Position numbers and translations under genes: made by a program
Notes under the pieces: generated by a model
What the model was told of the DNA's origin: nothing
Seen by the model: only the letters and a program-made list of their open reading frames with translations
Databases searched by the model: none
Shown here: one piece after another, positions 1 through 7,932 of the stretch
Numbering within the stretch: the stretch's first letter is position 1
How the letters are laid out: the number at the start of each line of letters is the position of its first letter
From: Sorangium cellulosum
GTDB lineage: Bacteria; Myxococcota_A; Polyangia; Polyangiales; Polyangiaceae
DNA: 64,000 nt
NCBI GenBank assembly: GCA_020720045.1
Contig: DYPH01000008.1
Location: 1 to 64,000 of the forward strand
Direction of reading: 5' to 3'

Positions 1-428
1 CCTAGGCGGTGGGCTTCGTAGAGCCCTTCGCACGCCTGCAAAACGCAATCGACCGCTCGCGAAATTTCAAACGGCCCTTCGGCCTTCAAAACCTGAGAAA
101 GATCAAGACCTTCGAGGCGCTCCATGACCATGTACGGAACGCCGTCGGCCATCTCGCCTACGTCCAGCACCCGACAGACGTGCTCGGAACGGATGCGAAC
201 GCAGGCACGTGCTTCGCGCGCGAAGCGGGCTCGTGTCGCGTCGTCGCCGACGAGTTCTTGCTTGAGAAACTTAATGGCGACCGGCTGATCGAGGGCCACA
301 TGGGTTGCCGCAGCGACGAGTCCCATCCCGCCGCGCCCCAAAATGCCGTCGATTCGGTACTTTCCGTCGACGACGTCGCCAACGCGGTACGGTACGCCTG
401 CCGCCAAGAGGGTTCCAACCGCTGCCAT
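1..428 (-). CDS. Serine/threonine protein kinase, N-terminal part (cut by window edge)
   Basis: Reading the minus strand from the ATG at 428 gives 142 residues that continue past the window start. The N-terminal lobe of a Hanks-type kinase is visible: a glycine-rich loop GRGGMGLV (residues 31-38), the ATP-orienting lysine in VAIKFL (K53), and the hinge region near VPYMVMERL. These kinases phosphorylate Ser/Thr on partner proteins; the many copies in Myxococcota often carry C-terminal sensor or TM regions, which cannot be seen here. The catalytic loop HRD and DFG motifs also lie outside the window, so activity cannot be judged. It is divergent from the RCC1 lipoprotein at 645, and about 216 bases between them must hold both promoters. 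Confidence 0.9.
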   Translation of the reverse strand, partial: MAAVGTLLAAGVPYRVGDVVDGKYRIDGILGRGGMGLVAAATHVALDQPVAIKFLKQELVGDDATRARFAREARACVRIRSEHVCRVLDVGEMADGVPYMVMERLEGLDLSQVLKAEGPFEISRAVDCVLQACEGLYEAHRL

Positions 429-644
429 AGATGGGCAGGCTAACACCGTCGGACGGAAGTCGCGCAATACGCTTCGAACGGTTGACTTACCGGCCCCCCT
501 TCGCCGACTCTCCGCTCCCGCCATAATTGCGCTCGCCGCGTCCGAGTCGGAGAAATTCCCCCTTTGCGGCACCGGAAGATCGGCGCAGAATGGCGTCTTG
601 CGCCTGCGGATTTCCGCGCAATCGCCCCCCTTCGAACGGTGCCC

Positions 645-2876
645 ATGATCTCCTTGCGTCGCTGCGCGCTTCTCCTTCCCTTCCTCGCCGCCCCTTTTCT
701 GACGCAAGCCTGCGCCGACGAACGGGCCCCCGGAATCCTGATCGCTCTTGATGTCGACAGCGACATTCCGAAGGATATTGACAGCTTGCGCCTCGTCGTG
801 AAGGCCGGCGGACAAATCGTCTACGACCAATCGACGAGCGTCGGCGCCAATGCGCAGCGCGTGCCCGCGACGTTCAAGCTCGTGAAGACTGGCGACGATC
901 CGACCGTTCCGATCACAGCGCGGGCGATCGCCTACTCGGGTGCGACGGCAATCGTCGTGAACCAGCTCACCGCCACGGCGCCCACCGACCGCGTTGCGTT
1001 GTTGCGGCTGCCGGTCCATTTCCTTTGCTTCGGACAGACACGGTCGGAAGCGACGACCGACGGCACTCCCCTCGCTACCGTCGCCTGTGCGGACGACGAA
1101 ACCTGCCAAGCGGGAAGCTGCGTCAAGATGGCGACGGTCCTCGACCGGGCCGACAAGCAATTCGGCAACGGAGTTGGCCTCGCCCCGCAGCCGGCCTCCG
1201 CGGGGAGCATTTCCACGGAATCGCTCCCGACGGTGGCGCCGGGCGACGTGTTCGGTGGAACCGATGGCGACGGAAGCGGAACCTGCTTCGACGTCCCTGC
1301 GGCATTCAAGAATGCGCGCGAGGTCGTCCCCGACGCTGCGTGCACGATCGACGCGTTTGCTGGCGTTCGCAACATCGGCCTCGTGACCGGCGCGCCGGCG
1401 GGGAAGTCGCGGCCGGGCATCGTCGACGCGCTCGGGCGGAGCATCGTGCCGCTCTGGATGGAGAGCGATTGGGGCGCCTATACCGAAGGCGCCCGCCTGC
1501 GTTTGCCGCCAGCGGTTTGCCAAAGGATGGCGGCCGGCGCTGTCACGGCTGTACTCGCGTCGGACGGCTATTTCGTTGAAAAATCAGCAAAATATGCAAA
1601 CTGCGGCGCCTGGTCTTCCGTCCGAAAGCCGGCAAGCGCCGAAGACCAAGAAGGTCGGCGGATCGGACCGACGCTCGGGGCCGACAGCGGCACCGTCACG
1701 GACGCCGGCGACGCTTCCGTCGACAGCGGCGACGGCGGACTTTCCGGAACGAGCGATCTCGCCCTCTTGACGGCAGGCTCGGCCCACGCATGTGCCGCGG
1801 CGCGCACTGGCGAGGTCTATTGCTGGGGGGCAAACAAAAACGGCCAGTTAGGGAGCGCTGCACCGGCGCTGAGCCCGCGCGCACTGCTCGTCCCCGCCGT
1901 CGGTGGCGCGACTGCGATCGCTGCGGGCGCGTCGCATACGTGTGCGCTCGTTGCCAACGGTCGTGTTCTTTGTTGGGGCGGCAACGAGGTCGGCCAGCTT
2001 GGGCGGGGCACCGCGACGGCAACCGACGCTCCGGGTGCCGTTTTGCTCGGTGCCGGCAAAGAACTGACCGGAATGACCTACCTCGCCGCCGGCGAGTCAC
2101 ACACATGCGCCGGTGGCCCAAGCGGCCTCTTCTGTTGGGGCAATAATCGCGCGCAACAGCTGGGAATTGCTGGTGGAAACCAGCTCTTCGCCGCCCTCAT
2201 CGCGCTCCCGGAAGGCGCGTCGATCGCCGCCATCCCTGGTGGCTCCCCGCTCGCAGCGGGGCGCGACTACACGTGTGCGCTCTTTTCGGCCCCCGCCGGC
2301 ACCGTCGGTTGCTGGGGGACCAACACGAGCGGCGAATTCGGAACCGGTGCTGTCCCCGCAGCGACCGTAGTCGCGACCAGCGTCAAGTCGGTCTCGTTCC
2401 CGCTTCAGGGCGACGGAGCCGCTGCGATTTCGGGAGGAACCTCAAGCATTTGCGTACGGTCGGTGGCCAACCACGTCTACTGCTGGGGCGCAAACAAGCA
2501 GGGCCTCCTTGGGGTCTCCTCGGTAACGCTCCCGTCGAGTGGCAAAGCTCTCGATCTCCGCGCGGACGCCACCTCGGTGGTCGTAGGGCAAAACCACCTG
2601 CTGCTCGCGTCGGTCGCCGGCGGCGGCGCCGTAAGCGGTCTTGGCAGCAACGACCGCTTCGAAATTTCGAGCGTGGGGGGCAAAGAGAATATCGTCCCGA
2701 TTGCCGCCGAATTTCCGAGACTCTCCGGACTTGCTGCAGGCGTCGGCTTCAGCTGCGGCATCGTGGCAACCGCCGGGAAGCGCGTTGTTTGCCGTGGCGA
2801 AAACGGCAATGGCCAACGCGGAAGCGACCCGGCAACGTCACCCGCAAACGCGACCGGCGAAGTCTCTTTCCCGTGA
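645..2876 (+). CDS. RCC1-repeat outer-membrane/surface lipoprotein
   Basis: A 743-residue protein. The ATG at 645 is preferred over longer in-frame starts because it begins a signal peptide ending in the lipobox-like LTQAC (Cys23). Residues 24-115 look like a beta-sandwich, followed by a Cys-rich stretch (about 128-160) of the type common in Myxococcota lipoproteins and an Asp/Ser/Gly linker (about 345-370). The C-terminal half carries about seven RCC1/BNR-like units, most with the signature 'AAG..HTCA......CWG.N..GQLG', which should fold as a seven-bladed propeller. In bacteria such exported propellers are usually of unknown function, probably protein or ligand binding at the cell surface. 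Transcription appears to end at the hairpin at 2891. The RCC1 assignment is firm; the role is not. Confidence 0.88.
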   Translation: MISLRRCALLLPFLAAPFLTQACADERAPGILIALDVDSDIPKDIDSLRLVVKAGGQIVYDQSTSVGANAQRVPATFKLVKTGDDPTVPITARAIAYSGATAIVVNQLTATAPTDRVALLRLPVHFLCFGQTRSEATTDGTPLATVACADDETCQAGSCVKMATVLDRADKQFGNGVGLAPQPASAGSISTESLPTVAPGDVFGGTDGDGSGTCFDVPAAFKNAREVVPDAACTIDAFAGVRNIGLVTGAPAGKSRPGIVDALGRSIVPLWMESDWGAYTEGARLRLPPAVCQRMAAGAVTAVLASDGYFVEKSAKYANCGAWSSVRKPASAEDQEGRRIGPTLGADSGTVTDAGDASVDSGDGGLSGTSDLALLTAGSAHACAAARTGEVYCWGANKNGQLGSAAPALSPRALLVPAVGGATAIAAGASHTCALVANGRVLCWGGNEVGQLGRGTATATDAPGAVLLGAGKELTGMTYLAAGESHTCAGGPSGLFCWGNNRAQQLGIAGGNQLFAALIALPEGASIAAIPGGSPLAAGRDYTCALFSAPAGTVGCWGTNTSGEFGTGAVPAATVVATSVKSVSFPLQGDGAAAISGGTSSICVRSVANHVYCWGANKQGLLGVSSVTLPSSGKALDLRADATSVVVGQNHLLLASVAGGGAVSGLGSNDRFEISSVGGKENIVPIAAEFPRLSGLAAGVGFSCGIVATAGKRVVCRGENGNGQRGSDPATSPANATGEVSFP

Positions 2877-2890
2877 ATTCAAAGAAGAGA

Positions 2891-2919
2891 GGCTCGGAAG
2901 GCGTTCGCGCTTCCGAGCC
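2891..2919. terminator. Bidirectional intrinsic terminator between RCC1 lipoprotein and cold-shock gene
   Basis: A perfect 10-bp stem (GGCTCGGAAG / CTTCCGAGCC) with a 9-nt loop is followed on the plus strand by CTTTTCTT and, read on the minus strand, by TCTCTTCTTT. It lies between the convergent stops at 2876 and 2942, so it can serve both genes. Confidence 0.8.
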
Positions 2920-2941
2920 CTTTTCTTGAACGACGCGACCG

Positions 2942-3178
2942 TCAGTTGAGCGAGGCGTCGGGTGCGGAGGCCTCTCCATCAACACGACGCACATCGACCG
3001 CTTGCAACCCCTTCGGGCCTTCCTTCAGCTCAAACTGAACAAGCTCGTCTTCGTAGAGGCGCTTTCGGCCGTCCCCGGCGATCTGGGAATAGTGAACAAA
3101 AACATCAGGCCCCTCGTCCTGCTTGATGAAACCCCACCCCTTCTCGTCGTTGAACCACTTCACACGGCCGACTGCCAT
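2942..3178 (-). CDS. Cold-shock domain protein (CspA family)
   Basis: A 78-residue single cold-shock domain that binds single-stranded RNA/DNA and acts as an RNA chaperone. RNP1 is KGWGFIKQ (13-20) and RNP2 is DVFVHYS (25-31). The start is fixed by an AGGAGG Shine-Dalgarno seven bases before ATG 3178; an ATG nine bases further upstream overlaps the Shine-Dalgarno and is unlikely. The protein has a short extra tail rich in Asp, Ala and Ser after the usual end of the domain (about residue 66). It is monocistronic, with a long upstream region and a shared terminator downstream. Confidence 0.95.
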   Translation of the reverse strand: MAVGRVKWFNDEKGWGFIKQDEGPDVFVHYSQIAGDGRKRLYEDELVQFELKEGPKGLQAVDVRRVDGEASAPDASLN

Positions 3179-3501
3179 CTCTCTCATCCTCCTGAAGCCT
3201 TTCCACGGTGTCGGCTGAGCGAGGCGACTCACCCAGGACGGGACGAACCTAACGAAGCGCGAAAACGACCGCCTGAGCCGCGCGCACTCGCACAGCCAGC
3301 AGGGTCAAGAATGCGCTGCGCCCACGCCAACGGCTGGGCGACGCTGCTGAGATGCCGGAACCTAGGAGAACGCTCGGAGGGGGGTCAAGCCGTCGACGCC
3401 GCACTGCGAAACGTTTGGAGGTGGGAGTCGCACCTTGTAGCCGATCGTCGTCGGCCGACCATCCGTAGAAAATTCCAGGTTTTTCAACGACCCCGGAATC
3501 G
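3179..3501. other. 323-base gene-free stretch upstream of the cold-shock gene
   Basis: No credible coding region is seen. It holds the AGGAGG ribosome-binding site of the cold-shock gene (minus strand, about 3186-3191), presumably its promoter and a long 5' leader, and at its far end the terminator of the TPR lipoprotein operon. No tRNA fold was found. Confidence 0.5.
3467..3499 (-). terminator. Intrinsic terminator of the YeaH-SpoVR operon
   Basis: Immediately after the stop codon at 3502 the minus strand can form an 8-bp stem ATTCCGGG/CCTGGAAT (one G-T pair, 3492-3499 with 3472-3479) with a 12-nt loop, then runs into TTTTC. This fits a Rho-independent terminator for the four-gene minus-strand operon. 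Confidence 0.6.
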
Positions 3502-4665
3502 TCAACGGGTCTCGTGCCCCTTTTCGAGCGCATCCAATTCCTCAAGATTTGCCTTCACACGAGGATCGGTCGCATCGAGAGCCTGCGCCTTCAGGAGCGC
3601 CTTTCGTGCGTCCCCCCGGGTCGCAGGCGACTTCGCCAAGAGCGTCGCAAGATTGATCCACGCGCTAGCGAGCTTCGGGTCGATGGCAAGGGCCGCGTCA
3701 TACTCGGCCTTCGCGGCCGCAAGTTTCCCCTGGGACTGGTAGGCGTACCCGAGATTATTCTTGAAACTCGCACGCTTCGGTTCTTGGGCGATCGCCTTCC
3801 CGAGTTCCAATTCGGCGCGCCGAAAGTCCCCAGAAGCGAGCAATGCCGTCCCCAAGTCGGCGTGCGTCTTCGCGTCGTTCGGAGCGATGCGGACCGAAGC
3901 ATCGTACTCGCCGATCGCGTCAGGAACACGGCCAAGCAGGAAGTAGAGCGTCCCCAAATTTCCGTGCCGCGCCGAACTCCCCGGATCCAGGTTGCGCGCA
4001 CGCACCAAGTACTTTTCGGCCGCGGCGGCATCCCCCGTTGCCAGGAGCGCGACGCCAAGCGCAGAGGCCGCCTCAGGCTCGTTTGGAAGCAGGCGGTACC
4101 CCTCGCGAAGCGCCGCGAGCGCGCCCGGGGCATCCCCGAGCAGAAGCCGCGCGCGCCCCGCCTCCACCCAAGCAGGACCAAAGTCTTCAAATTTCTTACA
4201 AATTACGTCGAGCTTCCCAGCGACGACTTGCAATTTCTTGTTGCCCTTGGCGACCGCATAGTCGGTCGGGAGGTCGAGGAGTGCAATCGCCGTGCGAGCG
4301 AGTCCGGTCTCGCCGCCGGGGTGCTTCTCATCCGCCTTTCGAGCCGCCTCGTAGGCCTTTTGTGCACCGGCAAAGTCATCTTTTTCAAATGCCGCATCAC
4401 CGAGCTCCAAATGAGGATCCGCCGCGCCCCGTGACGCTCGGCTTAGCGAAATAGTAACCGGTCGCGGAGGAATGTCTGCGACGGGCGGCGGGGGAATCGC
4501 CACGGAGACCGCCGGAACCGGAGCCATCGTCGCAACAGGATGTGGGCTTTCATCGGCCGCAACAACCGTTGGCGGTGCCCCCTCAAACGTGGCCATCGAT
4601 CGATTCGTATTGGCTCCACAAGAAATGGCACCGACGGTAAGTATCGAAAAAAACAAACGGTTCAT
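3502..4665 (-). CDS. TPR-repeat lipoprotein
   Basis: 387 residues. The ATG at 4665 begins a short signal peptide ending in AISC (Cys16), so this is probably a lipoprotein; an in-frame extension upstream is antisense-like Arg/Gly/Pro sequence and was rejected. After a Pro-rich linker (about 30-78) come roughly eight tetratricopeptide units (about 85-380) with typical helices such as 'AWINLATLLA'. TPR arrays bind proteins; in Myxococcota, lipoproteins of this type scaffold envelope assemblies. The start overlaps the stop of the preceding gene by four bases (ATGA), so it is translationally coupled to the small helical protein and SpoVR. Its relation to SpoVR function is unknown. Confidence 0.85.
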   Translation of the reverse strand: MNRLFFSILTVGAISCGANTNRSMATFEGAPPTVVAADESPHPVATMAPVPAVSVAIPPPPVADIPPRPVTISLSRASRGAADPHLELGDAAFEKDDFAGAQKAYEAARKADEKHPGGETGLARTAIALLDLPTDYAVAKGNKKLQVVAGKLDVICKKFEDFGPAWVEAGRARLLLGDAPGALAALREGYRLLPNEPEAASALGVALLATGDAAAAEKYLVRARNLDPGSSARHGNLGTLYFLLGRVPDAIGEYDASVRIAPNDAKTHADLGTALLASGDFRRAELELGKAIAQEPKRASFKNNLGYAYQSQGKLAAAKAEYDAALAIDPKLASAWINLATLLAKSPATRGDARKALLKAQALDATDPRVKANLEELDALEKGHETR

Positions 4666-5105
4666 GACAACTCGCCCGTCACTGCCGGCGCCGCACCGTC
4701 GACCTCCCCATGAAGGACGCAGGTATAGGCGTGGGCCAAGACGTCGCGGGTCGCTTCGAGGAGGCGCTCGTCGTTGGCCGGCGTGCGAAGCACGACCACG
4801 TTCCCCGTTGGCGACGGTACCCGCAGCAGCATCGCAGCCGCTTCGCGGACCGCCGGAGGGAGGGAGGGGTCTTGCTGCGCCGCGGTCAAATGGTCCATGT
4901 AGGTTCGACCGTATTCCGCGTCTGATTTTACGCGCAAAATCGCATTGAATCCCATGCCGGCCGCTCTTCGAAGACCGGCGATTCCCGCCTTTCCCTGCCG
5001 TACGCGGAACGCCGTTTCTGCTTGCCGAAGCTCGCCAAGGGCCGCACGCAGCCACTCGCGCGGCGAATAGCGTGAGAGCCATTCCTCGGAAACGCGCTCG
5101 TTCAT
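4662..5105 (-). CDS. Small alpha-helical protein, HEPN-like, in SpoVR operon
   Basis: 147 residues, predicted almost entirely helical, without signal peptide or TM segment. The N-terminal part (WLSRYSPREWLRAALGEL, then repeated Ala/Arg-rich helices) resembles HEPN-type or other four-helix bundles, but the HEPN RNase motif RxxxxH is not evident, so no nuclease activity is claimed. It overlaps the SpoVR stop by four bases at its start and the TPR lipoprotein start by four bases at its end. That coupling suggests stoichiometric expression with both. It could be an adaptor; no family can be named with certainty. Confidence 0.7.
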   Translation of the reverse strand: MNERVSEEWLSRYSPREWLRAALGELRQAETAFRVRQGKAGIAGLRRAAGMGFNAILRVKSDAEYGRTYMDHLTAAQQDPSLPPAVREAAAMLLRVPSPTGNVVVLRTPANDERLLEATRDVLAHAYTCVLHGEVDGAAPAVTGELS

Positions 5106-6691
5106 TTCCCCTTCTCTTTGCTTTCTGCCGGAGCCGCGGCTTGGGCGTGTTCCCGCCCGTCATAGCGGAGAATCGTCGGTTTGTGATCGACGACAGTGCG
5201 AATCAGGACTGGCCGCTTCCAGATACGCTGAAGGCTACGAAGGACCTCGCGCGCATAGTCGACCTTCAGGTCGAGGCCATCGTGCTCGTGAACAAGGCGG
5301 AGCTCCCCGCGGTTTTCGTGGTTTGCGTCGTCGACAAAAATAAATGGATTTCCCGAATTCGTAAGCTGAAAAAGAAGCTTCTCTTTCACCTTCTTGAACT
5401 CGCGCGTTTCGATTTCGAAGCGGTCCGCTTTGTTCGACCATTGAATGGCGAAGAGCTTGTGCCGCGCACAGAACTCCGGAGTCAGGAACTCATCGAGGAA
5501 CGTCAGGTCGTTGTAGAGCGATCGGACTTCAAAAATCTTCTTTCGCCCAAGGCCGAGGCGCAAGTTCCAATTCCGCTTGGCATCGAGGTCGTCACAATCC
5601 TCCCATTCCTTGCCGAACTGCCCCTTGTCCCAACGCTCCTCAACATCCCGAAGCAGCTCGACCCCAAGCTTGTAGGGATTTAGGCGCCCCCCACTTGTTG
5701 CAAGCACCCCCGCTGCATTATCGGCGTAATCGATAATTTCGGAAGCATCGAGAATTCGCTCGGTCAGCAGGCGTGAATGCCAGTAAGTGGCCCAGCCTTC
5801 ATTCATAATCTTTGTCTGCATCTGAGGCAGGAAATAGAGCGCCTCCTCCCGGATGACTTCCAGACAATCCCGCTCCCAGCGTTCCAGGGGCGCGTGCTCA
5901 AGAAGGAAACCGAGAACATCCCGCTCCCGTTCGCGAGGGAACTTCTTACTCTTTTCGCGCTCGGCAACGATCTTTCGCCGCTGCTCATCAAGGTATTCTT
6001 GGGGATTGATGAACGACTCCATGTAGTCCTTCGACTTCAGTCGCGGGACGTCCATGGTTTCGGGGTTTTCCTCGTCCTCCGCCGCAACCTCTTTCGGACC
6101 TTTTCCGCGGAAAGCGGCATGAGGATCGACGAGGTTCTCCAGGGACAAGCAGTGATCGATAAATTCTCCGACCTTCGTCGTGCCCCATCGTGAGGCATGC
6201 CTTCGAATCCGCGTCCCGTGATTGGCCATCTTATCGATCCAGCGACGGTTGGGATCGTAGGTAGCGGGCCGTTGGGCGGGGTCGACGGTCTTGCCCCCTT
6301 GGTCGAGATCGGTCGTGCGGAAACAAAAGTTATTCTTAAAGAAGTCTACGTGCCCATAGACGTGGGCCATGACCATCCGTTGGTCGGTGAGGGAATTCCC
6401 CTCCAGGAGATAAGCGACCGAAGGATTGTTGTTGATGACCATCTCGTAAATCTTCGAGAGGCCGTACTCATAGCTCTTCGCCAGATGTTCGTATTCCATA
6501 CCAAAACGCCAGTGTGGATAGCGGTTTGGAAAGCCGCCGTAAGCGGCGATTTCATTCATCTGGTCGTAGGAGAGCATTTCGAAGACGGTTGGGAAGAAGT
6601 CGAGCCCATACTCCTCCGCGACTTTGCGAATGCGGTCCTGCTCGGTCCGAAGGTAGGACGGAAGCTGCGTCTTAAGCGCGAACTCGTTCAT
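5102..6691 (-). CDS. spoVR: SpoVR family protein
   Basis: 529 residues, close to the usual SpoVR/YcgB length of about 510. The ATG at 6691 is one base after the stop of the YeaH gene; the longer in-frame extension lies inside yeaH and is discarded. Typical SpoVR stretches are present, including YGLDFFPTVFEM, the HWRFGMEYE segment, the HVYGHVDFFKNN histidine cluster, and the NEGWATYWHSRLL motif, whose His/Glu residues resemble a metal site. SpoVR is needed for spore cortex formation in Bacillus and is a stress/stationary-phase protein elsewhere; its biochemistry is unsettled. In most bacteria it sits with PrkA and YeaH; only YeaH is here. Sporulation-related use would suit a myxobacterium, but this is inference. 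Confidence 0.95.
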   Translation of the reverse strand: MNEFALKTQLPSYLRTEQDRIRKVAEEYGLDFFPTVFEMLSYDQMNEIAAYGGFPNRYPHWRFGMEYEHLAKSYEYGLSKIYEMVINNNPSVAYLLEGNSLTDQRMVMAHVYGHVDFFKNNFCFRTTDLDQGGKTVDPAQRPATYDPNRRWIDKMANHGTRIRRHASRWGTTKVGEFIDHCLSLENLVDPHAAFRGKGPKEVAAEDEENPETMDVPRLKSKDYMESFINPQEYLDEQRRKIVAEREKSKKFPRERERDVLGFLLEHAPLERWERDCLEVIREEALYFLPQMQTKIMNEGWATYWHSRLLTERILDASEIIDYADNAAGVLATSGGRLNPYKLGVELLRDVEERWDKGQFGKEWEDCDDLDAKRNWNLRLGLGRKKIFEVRSLYNDLTFLDEFLTPEFCARHKLFAIQWSNKADRFEIETREFKKVKEKLLFQLTNSGNPFIFVDDANHENRGELRLVHEHDGLDLKVDYAREVLRSLQRIWKRPVLIRTVVDHKPTILRYDGREHAQAAAPAESKEKGK

Positions 6692-6692
6692 G

Positions 6693-7805
6693 TCACTTCC
6701 CCTTTCCGAGAAAATCCTTGATCGATTGCATGATCGCGTCGCGATCACGAATCTCGGAGAGAACCACCCGGTCATCCGCCTTGAATTGCTCTCGAAGATC
6801 CTTGATAAACTGCCCAGATCCGTAGGGACTATCCACTTGACCATACGCGAACATATTCACGTAAGGAAGGATGCGCTTCTTCAAGATATCGACACTTTGG
6901 AGGGTGTCATCCATGCTCCAATTGTCGCCATCACTAAAGTGAAACGGGTAGATATTCCATTCCGAGGGTGGGTAGTTCGCTTCGATCATGTCGGCGCAAA
7001 CCTTGTAGGCGCTCGAGATCATTGTGCCGCCGCTTTCGCGGGTGTGAAAGAAGGTATGTTCATCGACTTCCTTCGCATTGGCGTCGTGAATGATGTAGCG
7101 ACTCTCAATCCCCTTGTACTGGCGCTTCAACCACGTATCGAGCCAGAAGGATTCGATGCGAACGATCTCCTTTTGCTCGTCCCCCATCGAGCCGGAAACG
7201 TCCATCATATAGATGATGACCGCATTGGCCACCGGCTCCGGTTCCGTCTTCCAGGAGCGGAATCGGCGGTCGTCGGGAACGGGGACAACCACCGGGCGCG
7301 AAGGATCGTAAGATCCTACCGAGATTTGCCGTTTGAGAGCCTCGCGATAGGTTCGCCGAAAGTGGCGCAAGGACTCGGGGCCGACGCGGCGAATCCCCGT
7401 GTAGCGGTCTTTCGCACTAATGATCTTTGACTTGCCCTTATCCTCGATATCCGGGAGAGCGAGCTCTTCGCTCAAGATATCGGCAAGTTCGTCAAGCGTG
7501 AGATCGACATCGAGGGAGTGCTCCCCGCCCCCCTCGCCAGCCTTCTTCCCCTGCCCCGGCTGATCGCCTGGGTCGCCCCCCACGGGATCGCCGGGCTTTC
7601 CGTCCCCCTGCCCGACTCCGCCCTGCTGCTTTTCGCCGTAGCGAAAGCGGGGAATATCGATCTGAGGCAATGGGATCGTGACGATATCTTTGCCCTTCCG
7701 CCCGATCAATTCACCGTTTGAGACGTACTTCTTAAGGTTCTCCCGGACCTTCCCCTTGACGATATGTCGAAACCGCGAATGGTCCTGGTCGATTTTTAGG
7801 GACAT
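6693..7805 (-). CDS. yeaH: DUF444 / YeaH family protein with VWA-like MIDAS
   Basis: 370 residues, somewhat shorter than E. coli YeaH (427). N-terminal residues include the conserved RFRYG segment (about 53-57), then a Gly/Pro-rich linker (58-95), and a VWA-like C-terminal half with the MIDAS motif DVSGSMG (202-208). The start ATG 7805 has GGAG eight bases upstream. YeaH works with the kinase PrkA/YeaG in nitrogen-starvation and stress responses in enterobacteria, and with SpoVR in sporulating relatives. It is the first gene of the minus-strand operon leading to spoVR, the helical protein and the TPR lipoprotein. No prkA is adjacent, so the kinase must be encoded elsewhere or be missing. Confidence 0.93.
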   Translation of the reverse strand: MSLKIDQDHSRFRHIVKGKVRENLKKYVSNGELIGRKGKDIVTIPLPQIDIPRFRYGEKQQGGVGQGDGKPGDPVGGDPGDQPGQGKKAGEGGGEHSLDVDLTLDELADILSEELALPDIEDKGKSKIISAKDRYTGIRRVGPESLRHFRRTYREALKRQISVGSYDPSRPVVVPVPDDRRFRSWKTEPEPVANAVIIYMMDVSGSMGDEQKEIVRIESFWLDTWLKRQYKGIESRYIIHDANAKEVDEHTFFHTRESGGTMISSAYKVCADMIEANYPPSEWNIYPFHFSDGDNWSMDDTLQSVDILKKRILPYVNMFAYGQVDSPYGSGQFIKDLREQFKADDRVVLSEIRDRDAIMQSIKDFLGKGK

Positions 7806-7883
7806 AGAGGGTTCTCCGAAAAGAATAACAGAAGTGCGGCAAAGCGAGAGCTATCGGCACCTGAACGACGCACAAAACGAAAG

Positions 7884-7915
7884 AAAGCGGCGCCCTCGGT
7901 AGAGGGCACCGCTTT
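7884..7915 (-). terminator. Intrinsic terminator after the subtilisin-like protease gene
   Basis: A 14-bp stem (AAAGCGGxGCCCTC with its complement, one G-T pair) closed by a 4-nt loop lies 17 bases beyond the protease stop at 7933. On the minus strand it is followed by CTTTCGTTTTGTG. It separates the recQ-lipA-protease unit from the YeaH operon. Confidence 0.8.
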
Positions 7916-7932
7916 AGGAAGAGAGTCCGCGT

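Noticed and set aside
3380-3450. tRNA-like T-arm (GGTGCGACTCCCACC on the minus strand)
   Set aside because: No TTC in the loop, no anticodon or acceptor stem in the right places.
4666-5163. N-terminal extension of the TPR lipoprotein reading frame
   Set aside because: Arg/Gly/Pro-rich shadow of the helical-protein gene; the lipoprotein signal peptide at 4665 fixes the start.
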